DNA of 64,000 nt from Streptomyces sp. T12 (lineage in GTDB: Bacteria > Actinomycetota > Actinomycetes > Streptomycetales > Streptomycetaceae), in the NCBI RefSeq assembly GCF_028736035.1, contig NZ_CP117866.1:6696001-6760000 (forward strand), read 5' to 3'. Position 1 is the stretch's first letter. Every line of letters starts with the position of its first letter. Under the pieces are notes generated by a model. That model was not told where the DNA came from and ran no database searches. It was given only the letters and a program-made list of their open reading frames with translations. Below are positions 18,933-27,482 of this stretch, piece after piece. The position numbers were made by a program, and so were the translations under genes.

Positions 18933-19336
18933 CCCCGGCCGCCTCCCACGACGTCGACTGGGACAAGCTGCGCGCGGCGGCCCGGGACGCCATGTCCCGC
19001 GCGTACGCCCCGTACTCCGGCTACCCGGTCGGCGTCGCGGCCCTGGTCGACGACGGCCGCATGATCACCGGCTGCAACGTCGAGAACGCGTCGTACGGCC
19101 TCGGCCTGTGCGCCGAGTGCGGGCTGGTCTCGGAGCTGCAGAACACGGGGGGCGGCAGGCTGACGCACTTCACGTGCGTCGACGGCAAGGGCGACATCCT
19201 CGTCCCGTGCGGCCGCTGCCGACAGCTGCTGTACGAGTTCGGCGGCCCGGACCTGCTGCTGGAGACCCCGGCGGGCACCCTGCCGCTCTCGGAGATGCTG
19301 CCCCAGGCCTTCGGGCCGGGCCACCTCACCAAGTAA
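18929..19336 (+). CDS. cdd: Cytidine deaminase
   Basis: Converts cytidine and deoxycytidine to uridine and deoxyuridine. 135 residues, the usual length of the tetrameric form. Zinc ligands and the catalytic glutamate are in LCAECGLV near residue 65 and VPCGRCRQLL near 95; PYSGYPVGVAALVDDG and GCNVENASYG are the standard substrate-side segments. Its GTG start overlaps the permease stop (GTGA). Being coupled to the importer, it probably acts on nucleosides as they enter. Confidence 0.95.
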   Translation: MTPAASHDVDWDKLRAAARDAMSRAYAPYSGYPVGVAALVDDGRMITGCNVENASYGLGLCAECGLVSELQNTGGGRLTHFTCVDGKGDILVPCGRCRQLLYEFGGPDLLLETPAGTLPLSEMLPQAFGPGHLTK

Positions 19337-19344
19337 CTCCCGTG

Positions 19345-19406
19345 CGGCCCCTCTGAGTTGCCCGGGCGACTGGACCAGTTGCCCGAGCACCGGCTCAGAG
19401 GGGCCG
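19345..19406 (+). promoter_or_regulatory. Long hairpin within the operon, between cdd and deoA
   Basis: A 13-bp perfect stem (CGGCCCCTCTGAG and its complement) encloses 36 bases. No T-run follows, so it looks more like a processing, stability or partial attenuation element than a full terminator. The deoA ribosome site GGAAGGAAG follows about 20 bases later. Confidence 0.5.
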
Positions 19407-19441
19407 TACGACTTCTGGAATCCTCGGAAGGAAGCCAAGCC

Positions 19442-20725
<1,284 letters not shown>

Positions 20726-20748
20726 CCTGCGGTTTCCTCTTTCGGGTT

Positions 20749-20780
20749 AACGGGATCGGTGGACCGGCGCCGGTCCCGTT
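20749..20780 (+). terminator. Hairpin after deoA
   Basis: Outer arms AACGGGA and TCCCGTT enclose an inner palindrome CCGGCGCCGG. It probably ends the importer operon; moderate strength. Confidence 0.5.
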
Positions 20781-20820
20781 CGGCATGCTGGGATCGGTGA
20801 CGCACCGATAGGAGACCGCC

Positions 20821-21405
20821 ATGAGCGCACTCACCGTGAGCCAGGACCCCGACCAGAACTGGGACGACCTCGTCCGGTACTGGGAGGAGATGGACTGGCC
20901 CGAGGGCAGCAAGGTGGAGATCATTGAGGGGATCATCACCGTGTCACCTGCTCCCGCATCCCGCCACAACGTGATCGCGGAACGAATTCAGCGTCGCCTC
21001 TACTCCGCGATCCCCGACGACTGGGGGATCTTCCAGACACTGGCGATCGCCGTGCCGTCACGTCTGGGCATGCTCATCCCTGACCTGCTCGTGGCTCCCG
21101 TGCAGGAATGCGCGGAGGCGGAATCCCACATCCCGGCAGCCCTCGCCGAACTCGTCGTCGAGGTGACCTCCAAGTCCAACGCCCACCACGACCGCGTCAG
21201 CAAGCCCGCCGCCTATGCCACCGCCGGGATTCCGCTCTACCTGCTGATCGACCGCTGGGCCCCCGGAGGGCCCACCGCCACGCTCTTCGGAGAGCCGAAG
21301 GGCGATGTCTACCGTGTGCTGAGCGCAGTCAAGTTCGGTGACCCCATCAAGCTGCCGGAGCCCTTCGACGTGACGATCGACACCGGTGAGTTCCCGGTCG
21401 ACTGA
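20821..21405 (+). CDS. Uma2 family (DUF820) protein
   Basis: A 194-residue PD-(D/E)XK-fold protein of the Uma2/DUF820 family, numerous in streptomycetes. VEIIEGIITVSPAPASRHNVI gives the conserved Glu-Gly and His positions near residue 40. IPDLLVAP near 90 and ELVVEVTSKSNAHHDRVSKPAAYATAGIPLYLLID near 120-150 provide the Asp and Glu-x-Ser/Thr-x-Ser core of the nuclease fold. The biological role is unknown for most members. AGGAG precedes ATG 20821. It converges with the AEC transporter, three bases apart. Confidence 0.88.
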   Translation: MSALTVSQDPDQNWDDLVRYWEEMDWPEGSKVEIIEGIITVSPAPASRHNVIAERIQRRLYSAIPDDWGIFQTLAIAVPSRLGMLIPDLLVAPVQECAEAESHIPAALAELVVEVTSKSNAHHDRVSKPAAYATAGIPLYLLIDRWAPGGPTATLFGEPKGDVYRVLSAVKFGDPIKLPEPFDVTIDTGEFPVD

Positions 21406-21408
21406 CCG

Positions 21409-22329
21409 TCAGCCCAGCAGTGTCGCCACCACGACGAGGACCGGCACCGACAACACCGTCGACAGCAGAATCGAGTCCCGAGCCAACCGCTCGCCCACCC
21501 CGTAACTCGACGCGTACGTGAACAGGTTCTGTGCGGCAGGCAGCGCCGACGTCACCACGACGTCCAGCAGCGGAGCGCCCCGCAGGCCGAACACCCCCGC
21601 CGCCAGTGCCCAGGCCGCCGCGGGCTGGCCCACCGACTTGAGCGCGACCGAGAGCAGCACCGGATGCCGGTCCGGGCCCCGGCCGGGCATCGTGCTCCCG
21701 CACAGGGAGATGCCGAAGGCCAGCAGGACCGCCGGGACCGACATGCCGCCGATCAGGGTCAGCGGGTCCAGGACGGGCGCCGGGACCTTCAACCCCGCCG
21801 CCGAGACCGCCACCCCCGCCAGCGAGCCCACCGCGATCGGGTTGCGCAACGGCGTCAGCAGCCGCCGCCACAGCGGCCCCTTCTCGCCCTCGCCGGACAG
21901 GTCCAGGACCGTCAGCGCGATCGGGGTGACCCCGATCAGCTGGAACAGCAGCACCGGCGCCACCAGCGAGGCGTCACCCAGGACGTACACCGCGATGGGG
22001 ATGCCGAGGTTGCCGGAGTTGACGTAGCTGGAGCACAGCGCGCCGATCGTCGTACGGCCCACGCCCCAGCGCCGTACGACCCCGACCGCGACGAAGACCC
22101 CGGCCGCCGCGGCCGTGCTCAGTGCCGTGACCAGGAGGCGGCTGGAGAAGATCACCGAGAGGTCGGTCTGCGCCAGCGTGGTGAACAGCAGGGCCGGGGA
22201 CGCCACATGGAACGCCAGCTTGGTCAGCACCTCGCGGCCATTGCTGCCGAGGTAACCGCGCCGGCCGATCGCATAACCCACCCCGATGACGACCGCGATC
22301 ACCGCGAACCCCGTCAACACCCCCTGCAC
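21409..22329 (-). CDS. AEC family (auxin efflux carrier-like) transporter
   Basis: Secondary transporter, about 306 residues with roughly ten hydrophobic segments. LTGFAVIAVVIGVGYAIGRRG opens the first helix and its loop; LCSSYVNSGNLGIPIAVYVLGD near residue 95 is the broken-helix motif of the family; a matching AAQNLFTYASSYGVGE lies near 265. Substrates are usually small carboxylates, but none can be assigned. GTG 22329 follows GAAGGGGG, so it is preferred over distant upstream starts whose residues are not helix-like. Confidence 0.88.
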   Translation of the reverse strand: MQGVLTGFAVIAVVIGVGYAIGRRGYLGSNGREVLTKLAFHVASPALLFTTLAQTDLSVIFSSRLLVTALSTAAAAGVFVAVGVVRRWGVGRTTIGALCSSYVNSGNLGIPIAVYVLGDASLVAPVLLFQLIGVTPIALTVLDLSGEGEKGPLWRRLLTPLRNPIAVGSLAGVAVSAAGLKVPAPVLDPLTLIGGMSVPAVLLAFGISLCGSTMPGRGPDRHPVLLSVALKSVGQPAAAWALAAGVFGLRGAPLLDVVVTSALPAAQNLFTYASSYGVGERLARDSILLSTVLSVPVLVVVATLLG

Positions 22330-22541
22330 GGCGCCCCCTTCGCGGGGAGGAGGCCGCAGGGTATTCGGGGATGCGCTGATGCGTGGGGCATACAGCCAAC
22401 CCTCCGGGGAAGGAGGGGAGCAGGTCAACGTGATCTCGGTCGGCGGACACCCGCGCACGGGCGACGAGCAGCGGGAATCGGCGACCGGCGCCTGGCCCGA
22501 TGAGTTACGCCCGCCCGCCCGGTCTACCGATCGTGGACGCC

Positions 22542-22886
22542 ATGACACCCGCTGTACTCGTGCTGGCCGGCCCCGTCACCCGGGATGAGGTGGCAGGGCT
22601 GTGTGACGACGTGCGGGCGCTTTTGGAGGCCTCCGGTGTGAGGGCTGTGGTGTGTGATGTCGGTGGGCTCGGGCCGCCGGGGCTCGGGGTCGTCGATCTG
22701 CTGGCGCGGCTGCAGCTGGCCGCCCGGCGGGCCGGGGGACGGATACGGCTGCGTGATCCCGACCCCGCCCTACTCCCCCTGCTCGACCTGGTCGGGCTCC
22801 GCTTCGAGGTGGAGGGGCAGCCCGAACAGCGGGAACCACCTCTTGGTGTCGAGGAAGAAGTGGAACCCGGTGAGCCGGCCGTCTGA
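22542..22886 (+). CDS. STAS domain protein
   Basis: A small STAS-fold protein of about 114 residues, related to anti-sigma factor antagonists. VLVLAGPVTRDEVAGLCDDVRALLEASG and VVCDVGGLGPPGLGVVDLLARLQLAARRAG match the sheet-helix pattern, where the phosphorylatable Ser position in a typical antagonist is replaced here by Gly/Pro. It therefore may not be regulated by phosphorylation. Its last 117 bases overlap the 3' end of the convergent ECF sigma factor gene. The acidic tail may be a by-product of that overlap. Confidence 0.65.
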   Translation: MTPAVLVLAGPVTRDEVAGLCDDVRALLEASGVRAVVCDVGGLGPPGLGVVDLLARLQLAARRAGGRIRLRDPDPALLPLLDLVGLRFEVEGQPEQREPPLGVEEEVEPGEPAV

Positions 22887-23789
22887 TATCTCCAGCACCT
22901 GGACCGCCCACGGGGTGAAGCCGCCCTCTTCCGGGTCCGGCTTGTACTGGGCGAAGCCCGGCAGACCGTTCACCTGCACCGGTACCAGGCGCGAGCCTTC
23001 GCAGGCGGAGCCCAGTGTCGTCATGAAGCCCGTGATGTCGGAGTGGCCCGTCAGCCACAGGTCGAACGGCGGCATCGTCATGACGGCGTCCTCGTGCAGT
23101 AGCGCGGTCAGCGCCGTCATGTCGTACCCCTCGAAGGCGGCGACATAGCGCTCGAGCAGCTTCTGCTGCTGCTCGTCCAGCGGGTCGGAGACGGCCGCGC
23201 CGGCCGCCTTGTCGTCCCGCTCGGCCAGTGTGGCCCGCGCCCGCTGCAGCGCGCTGTTCACCGACGCGACCGTCGTGTCCAGCAGCTCGGCGACCTCGCT
23301 CGCCTTCCAGGCCAGCACCTCGCGCAGGATCAGCACCGCCCGCTGCTTGGCCGGCAGCTGCTGCAGGGCGGCCATGAAGGCGAGCCGCACCGACTCCTTG
23401 GCGACGGCCGCCTCCGCCGGGTCCTCGACCGTCGGCAGCACCCGGTTGTCCGGCATCGGCTCCAGCCAGGTGTTGTCCGGACGGGGCGAGAGCGCCGCCT
23501 GGGCCAGTGGTGTGGACTCGCTGAGGTCCATGGGCCTGGCCCGCTTGTTGCTGACGGTCAGCATGTCCAGGCAGACGTTGGTCGCGATGCGGTACAGCCA
23601 TGACCGCAGGCTGGAACGCCCCTCGAACTTGTCGTAGCTGCGCCAGGCTCGGACCATCGTGTCCTGCACCGCGTCCTCGGCCTCGAAGGAGGAGCCGAGC
23701 ATGCGGTAGCAGTACCCGGTCAGCTCGACGCGGTGTTTCTCCAGCCTGATATCGAGGTCCGTCGTCGTGGTCGCCGTACCGTCGCTCAT
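22770..23789 (-). CDS. ECF sigma factor with C-terminal SnoaL-like domain
   Basis: 339 residues. Region 2 (YCYRMLGSSFEAEDAVQDTMVRAWRSYDKFEGRSSLRSWLYRIATNVCLD) and region 4 (LQQLPAKQRAVLILREVLAWKASEVAELLDTTVASVNSALQRARA, split here over residues 20-70 and 150-190) are clear. Residues ~215-330 form a SnoaL/NTF2-like domain, as in the SigG/SigX5-type group that lacks a classical anti-sigma factor and is thought to be controlled by its own tail. A promoter of DNA-damage type (23849-23871) precedes it. In mycobacteria SigG is known to be induced by DNA damage through such a promoter. Confidence 0.9.
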   Translation of the reverse strand: MSDGTATTTTDLDIRLEKHRVELTGYCYRMLGSSFEAEDAVQDTMVRAWRSYDKFEGRSSLRSWLYRIATNVCLDMLTVSNKRARPMDLSESTPLAQAALSPRPDNTWLEPMPDNRVLPTVEDPAEAAVAKESVRLAFMAALQQLPAKQRAVLILREVLAWKASEVAELLDTTVASVNSALQRARATLAERDDKAAGAAVSDPLDEQQQKLLERYVAAFEGYDMTALTALLHEDAVMTMPPFDLWLTGHSDITGFMTTLGSACEGSRLVPVQVNGLPGFAQYKPDPEEGGFTPWAVQVLEISDGRLTGFHFFLDTKRWFPLFGLPLHLEAEPDQVEQGE

Positions 23790-23848
23790 CGTCCACCCAC
23801 CCCTGTGGCCCTATCCGTCCGTGCGCCCCTTTGCGCCCAGCACTTCGG

Positions 23849-23871
23849 AAGCTACCGCAGCCCACTGACAA
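23849..23871 (-). promoter_or_regulatory. DNA-damage (PafBC-type) promoter before the ECF sigma gene
   Basis: On the minus strand TTGTCAGTG, eight bases, then TAGCTT. This equals the mycobacterial RecA-independent damage promoter consensus TTGTCRGTG-N8-TANNNT. It points to the sigma gene starting at 23789. Confidence 0.75.
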
Positions 23872-23911
23872 TGGCCCCCGGAGCGCACAAACGCGCACGT
23901 CAGAGCATGTG

Positions 23912-25075
23912 TCAGACCAGTTGCTTCACGGACATGAGCAGATGCCGATGAGAAGCGGGCCCTGCCCCGGCACCCCCGTCCTCGGCTCCGTCCTCACCCG
24001 CCACCGCGCTGAGCAGCGTCCGCTGTCCCGTCCCCAGCATCTCCAGCCGCAGCCGGGGAGCCTCGAAGGAGTTCAGCGCGTCCAGCAGATACGCCGGATT
24101 GAAGGCCACGGTGACCTCCTGCGCGCCGCTCAGCACGGCCGGCAGCCGCTGCGCCGCCACGTCGTCCCCGTACCCGGCCTGCAGCAGCACGGACCCGTCG
24201 GCCGAGAAGTCCAACCGCACCGGACTGCTCGCCTCCGCCACCACGGCGACCCGCCGCACCGCCTCCGTCAGCGCCCCGCACTCCACCTCGGCGACGGCGG
24301 CCCCGCCCATGTCGAACAGCGACCCGTACTTCGGCAGCCGCCCGTCCAGCAGCCGTACGACGGTCCGCATGCCCCCGCCTTCGAACCCGGCCAGCCCACC
24401 TCCCGCCGCGGCATCCAGCCCGATCCGCACGACCCCGCACCGCGCCAACGCCCGCGCGGTGTCCAGCAGTCGGCGTGCGGGTATCAGCGCCTCCACGACA
24501 CCGTCAGAGCCCTCCACAGCCCGCTCCGGCTTCCACCCCACCCGCCGTACGGCATACCGATACCGGTCCGACGCCGACAGGGTCATCCGGTCGCCGTCCA
24601 AGCGCACCTGCACGCCGGTCAGCACCGGCAGCGTCTCGTCCCGCCCCGCCGCCACGGCCACCTGCCCGACGGCGGTCGCGAACGCCGCGGCGTCCACGCT
24701 GCCGTAAGCCGAAGGCTGCGGCGGCAGCGCCGGGTACTCCTCGCGCGGCAGCGTCGACAGGCCGAACTCGGTGCCGCCCGCCTCCACCGTGAACCGCGTG
24801 CCCTCCAGGGCACAGCTCACCGGCCCGTCCGGCAGCACCCGGCAGATGTCCAGCAGCCGACGCCCGGGCACGAGCACCTCACCGGCCCCCGTGGTCTCGG
24901 CGCTCACCCCCCTACGCGCCGCGGCCTCGAAGTCGAACCCCGAGACGGTGAGACGCCCGGCGTCGACGGCCAGCAGCAGACCGCCCAGCACCGGCACCGG
25001 CGTGCGCGACGGCAGCACGCGCCCCGCCCACGCCACGGCCTCGGCGAAGGCGGCCCGCTCGATTCGGAACTCCAT
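23912..25075 (-). CDS. Second DNA polymerase III beta clamp (DnaN paralog)
   Basis: 387 residues with three repeated clamp domains of about 120-130 residues each. Landmarks include LPSRTPVPVLGGLLLAVDAG near residue 20, FGLSTLPREEYPALP near 105, GRDETLPVLTGVQVRLDGDRMTLSASDRYRYAV near 145-175 and SVKQLV near the end, in place of the usual MPMRL-type tail. dnaA and recF are not neighbours, so this is not the replicative dnaN locus. ATG 25075 follows AGGGGGA. A DNA-damage-type promoter (25116-25138) precedes it, suggesting a clamp made during repair or translesion synthesis. Confidence 0.9.
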   Translation of the reverse strand: MEFRIERAAFAEAVAWAGRVLPSRTPVPVLGGLLLAVDAGRLTVSGFDFEAAARRGVSAETTGAGEVLVPGRRLLDICRVLPDGPVSCALEGTRFTVEAGGTEFGLSTLPREEYPALPPQPSAYGSVDAAAFATAVGQVAVAAGRDETLPVLTGVQVRLDGDRMTLSASDRYRYAVRRVGWKPERAVEGSDGVVEALIPARRLLDTARALARCGVVRIGLDAAAGGGLAGFEGGGMRTVVRLLDGRLPKYGSLFDMGGAAVAEVECGALTEAVRRVAVVAEASSPVRLDFSADGSVLLQAGYGDDVAAQRLPAVLSGAQEVTVAFNPAYLLDALNSFEAPRLRLEMLGTGQRTLLSAVAGEDGAEDGGAGAGPASHRHLLMSVKQLV

Positions 25076-25082
25076 CAAAAAT

Positions 25083-25157
25083 CCCCCTGGTCGGTCCGGT
25101 CGTCAGTGATCGCGGAGGCTATCCGCCCCCACTGACAACCGGCCCCGACCAGGGGGA
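25083..25157 (-). terminator. Large hairpin: terminator of the MFS gene containing the clamp promoter and ribosome site
   Basis: On the minus strand the left arm CCCCCTGGTCGG pairs with CCGACCAGGGGG, which is followed directly by ATTTTTG, as in an intrinsic terminator. The right arm also contains AGGGGGA, the ribosome site of the clamp gene. A further CCGGTTGTCAGTG / CACTGACGACCGG pairing, with one mismatch, extends the stem. The clamp promoter sits in the loop half. Confidence 0.65.
25116..25138 (-). promoter_or_regulatory. DNA-damage (PafBC-type) promoter before the clamp paralog
   Basis: Minus strand TTGTCAGTG, eight bases (GGGGCGGA), then TAGCCT. It is the same motif and spacing as before the ECF sigma gene 1.3 kb away. 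Expected transcription start about 34 bases before the clamp ATG. Confidence 0.78.
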
Positions 25158-25174
25158 ACGGACGTACGAGTGGA

Positions 25175-26449
25175 TCAGGCCGCCGTCGCCAGCTGCTGTC
25201 GCTGAAGTCGCGCGGCCCGCGTCCCGAACACCGTGATCGTCACCACGCCGAGCACCGCCAGCAGGCCGACCCCGACCGTCCCGGCCCAGCCGCCCGCGTG
25301 GAAGGCCACCGCGCCGACCGTGCTGCCCGCGCTGGAGCCGATGTAGTAGGCGGACTGGTAGAGCGCCGAGGCCTGGGCGCGGCCGTGTGTCGCCGTCTTG
25401 CTGACCGCCGAGGACGCCACCGCGTGTCCGGCGAAGAAGCCGCCGGTGATCAGGACCAGGCCGAGAAGGACCAGCGGGAGCGAGCCCGCCAGGGACAGCA
25501 GCAGACCCGCCGCCGTCGTCGCGCCCGCCGCGTACAGGGCGCCCCGGCGGCCCAGGCGGCCCACCAGCCGCCCCGCCGTCGACGCCGACACCGTACCGAC
25601 CAGGTACACCAGGAAGACCGAGCCGATGATGCCCTGGGGGAGGCCGAACGGCGCCTCCGTCAGGCGGTAGCCGATCACCGTGTACACGCCGCCGAAGATC
25701 GTCATGAACAGGGCGCCGATCGCGTACAGGCGGCACAGCAGCGGGTTGGCGAGGTGGTCGCGGACCGTGCGGGCCAGGACCCGCGGGCGCAGCGAGCCCC
25801 GCTTGAAGTGGCGCGGTGCCGGGAGCAGCAGCCGGAAGGCCACCGCGCACGCGACCGCGATCACGCCGATCACGCCGATCGCGACCCGCCAGCCCCACTC
25901 CTGCGCGACCCAGCCGGTGATCACCCGGCCGCTCATGCCGCCGACGCTGTTGCCCGCGACGAACAGTCCGATCGCCGTGACCAGCGCCTTCGGGCGGACC
26001 TCCTCGGCCAGATAGGCCGTGGCCGACGCCGGCAGACCCGCCAGCGCCGCGCCCTGGACCGCCCGCAGCACGACCAGGGCGGTCAGGTTCGGCGCGAAGG
26101 GGACCAGCAGCCCGACCGTCACCGCGACCGCCAGCGACGCCGTCATGACCGTACGGCGTCCGAACCGCTCCGACAGCGCGCTCATCGGCAGCACGAACAG
26201 GGCCAGACCGCCCGTCGCCGCCGCCACCGTCCAGCTCGCCTCGCTCGCCACAACCCCGAACTCGCCCGAGATCAGCGGCAGCAGGGCCTGCGTGGAGTAG
26301 AGGAGCGCGAAGGTCGCGACACCGGCGAGGAAGAGGGCGAAGCTCATCCGGCGGTAGCCGGGGCCGCCCGGGGCCATGCGGGAGTCGGCGAGAGGGACAG
26401 CGGGTGCGGCGCCCACGGTGGTGGACGCCCCGGTACTGGCGGGAGACAT
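25175..26449 (-). CDS. MFS transporter (YnfM-like)
   Basis: Major facilitator superfamily permease, 424 residues with 12 predicted helices. LSERFGRRTVMTAS near residue 93 is the loop 2-3 motif. LRAVQGAALAGLPASATAYLAEE near 125 is the motif of helix 4-5; GRLVGRLGRRGALYAAG near 285 is its second-half counterpart. It resembles YnfM/arabinose-efflux type drug or metabolite exporters. It is divergent from a LysR regulator across 63 bases, the usual arrangement for a regulator and its target. Substrate unknown. Confidence 0.9.
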   Translation of the reverse strand: MSPASTGASTTVGAAPAVPLADSRMAPGGPGYRRMSFALFLAGVATFALLYSTQALLPLISGEFGVVASEASWTVAAATGGLALFVLPMSALSERFGRRTVMTASLAVAVTVGLLVPFAPNLTALVVLRAVQGAALAGLPASATAYLAEEVRPKALVTAIGLFVAGNSVGGMSGRVITGWVAQEWGWRVAIGVIGVIAVACAVAFRLLLPAPRHFKRGSLRPRVLARTVRDHLANPLLCRLYAIGALFMTIFGGVYTVIGYRLTEAPFGLPQGIIGSVFLVYLVGTVSASTAGRLVGRLGRRGALYAAGATTAAGLLLSLAGSLPLVLLGLVLITGGFFAGHAVASSAVSKTATHGRAQASALYQSAYYIGSSAGSTVGAVAFHAGGWAGTVGVGLLAVLGVVTITVFGTRAARLQRQQLATAA

Positions 26450-26482
26450 GCTTCGAAGCTACGTACGATCCCGCTGATCCGT

Positions 26483-26498
26483 CCAATGCATGGATTGG
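26483..26498. promoter_or_regulatory. Inverted repeat between MFS and LysR genes
   Basis: CCAAT-N6-ATTGG lies in the 63-base gap of the divergent pair. A CATAAT hexamer begins two bases later and ends seven bases before the LysR ATG, so the regulator may be leaderless. The repeat is a natural candidate for the LysR binding site. Confidence 0.55.
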
Positions 26499-26512
26499 CC
26501 ATAATCGTTCCC

Positions 26513-27466
26513 ATGGAGCATCAGCAGAGGTCACGAGCTCGCCTGTCACCATCCAGTGACACAGAAGACATGGTGATGTTGCTGGCGCCCCGCCTCGCGT
26601 ACTTCGCCGGCGTCGCCCGCACCGAGCACGTCACCCGGGCCGCGCAGGAGATGCAGGTCCCGCAGTCCACGCTCTCCCGTGCCATGGTCCGCCTCGAACA
26701 GGACCTGGGCGTCGACCTGTTCGCCCGCCACGGCCGTACGGTCTCGCTGACGCCCGCCGGCCGCACCTTCCTCGGCTCCGTCGAACGTGCCCTCGCGGAG
26801 ATCGAGCGCGCCGCCGACGAGGTCCGCGCCGACGCCGACCCGGCCACCGGCAAGGTCGCCTTCGGCTTCCTGCACACCATGGGCGCGGAAACGGTCCCCG
26901 GCCTGATCCACGCCTTCCGCGCCGACCACCCCCGCATCCGCTTCAGCCTCGTCCAGAACTACGGCGAGGCGATGATCGAGCGTCTGCGCTCCGGTGAGCT
27001 CGACCTGTGCCTGACGTCCCCGGTACCGGACGCCCCCGACCTGGTGGCCCGCCGCGTGGACGAACAGAAACTCCGTCTGGTCGTCCCGGCCGACCACCGT
27101 CTGGCGGCGCGCAAACGCGTCCGCCTGGCCGAGGCGGCCGACGAGACCTTCGTGACCCTGGAGCCCGGCTACGGCATGCGCCGCATCACCGACGACCTGT
27201 GCAGACAAGCGGGGTTCAAGCCCCGCATCGCCTTCGAGGGCGAGGAGGCGGAGACGCTGCGCGGACTGGTGGCGGCGGGGCTCGGAGTCGCCCTGCTGCC
27301 GCCACCGGCGGTGCCCCGCCCGGGCGTGGTCGAGCTGACGGTCACGGCTCCACGAGCGGTGCGGGAAATCGGTGTCGCCTGGTTGGAGGGCCGCCCGGAC
27401 ACGCCGCCGGTGGCGGCCTTCAAGAAGTTCCTGCTCTCGAAGAAGGGCAACCTGCTCCCCGCCTAG
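26513..27466 (+). CDS. LysR family transcriptional regulator
   Basis: 317 residues. The N-terminal winged helix covers residues ~25-85: LAYFAGVARTEHVTRAAQEM, then QSTLSRAMVRLEQDLGVDLF and RTVSLTPAGRTFL. A two-lobed effector domain follows (from KVAFGFLHTMG near 110). It probably controls the divergent MFS gene, based on arrangement alone. The true start is ATG 26513; the much longer open frame upstream is the complement of the MFS gene. It converges on the hydrolase 17 bases after its stop, across a GGGGCCGGCCCC palindrome. Confidence 0.9.
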   Translation: MEHQQRSRARLSPSSDTEDMVMLLAPRLAYFAGVARTEHVTRAAQEMQVPQSTLSRAMVRLEQDLGVDLFARHGRTVSLTPAGRTFLGSVERALAEIERAADEVRADADPATGKVAFGFLHTMGAETVPGLIHAFRADHPRIRFSLVQNYGEAMIERLRSGELDLCLTSPVPDAPDLVARRVDEQKLRLVVPADHRLAARKRVRLAEAADETFVTLEPGYGMRRITDDLCRQAGFKPRIAFEGEEAETLRGLVAAGLGVALLPPPAVPRPGVVELTVTAPRAVREIGVAWLEGRPDTPPVAAFKKFLLSKKGNLLPA

Positions 27467-27482
27467 GGGGCCGGCCCCCGCG

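Noticed and set aside
24928..24939. CCTACGCGCC inside the clamp gene as an operator
   Set aside because: Only one half-site matches and it lies within coding sequence.
25298..26512. N-terminal extension of the LysR gene
   Set aside because: It is the complement of the MFS gene; the LysR fold begins after ATG 26513.
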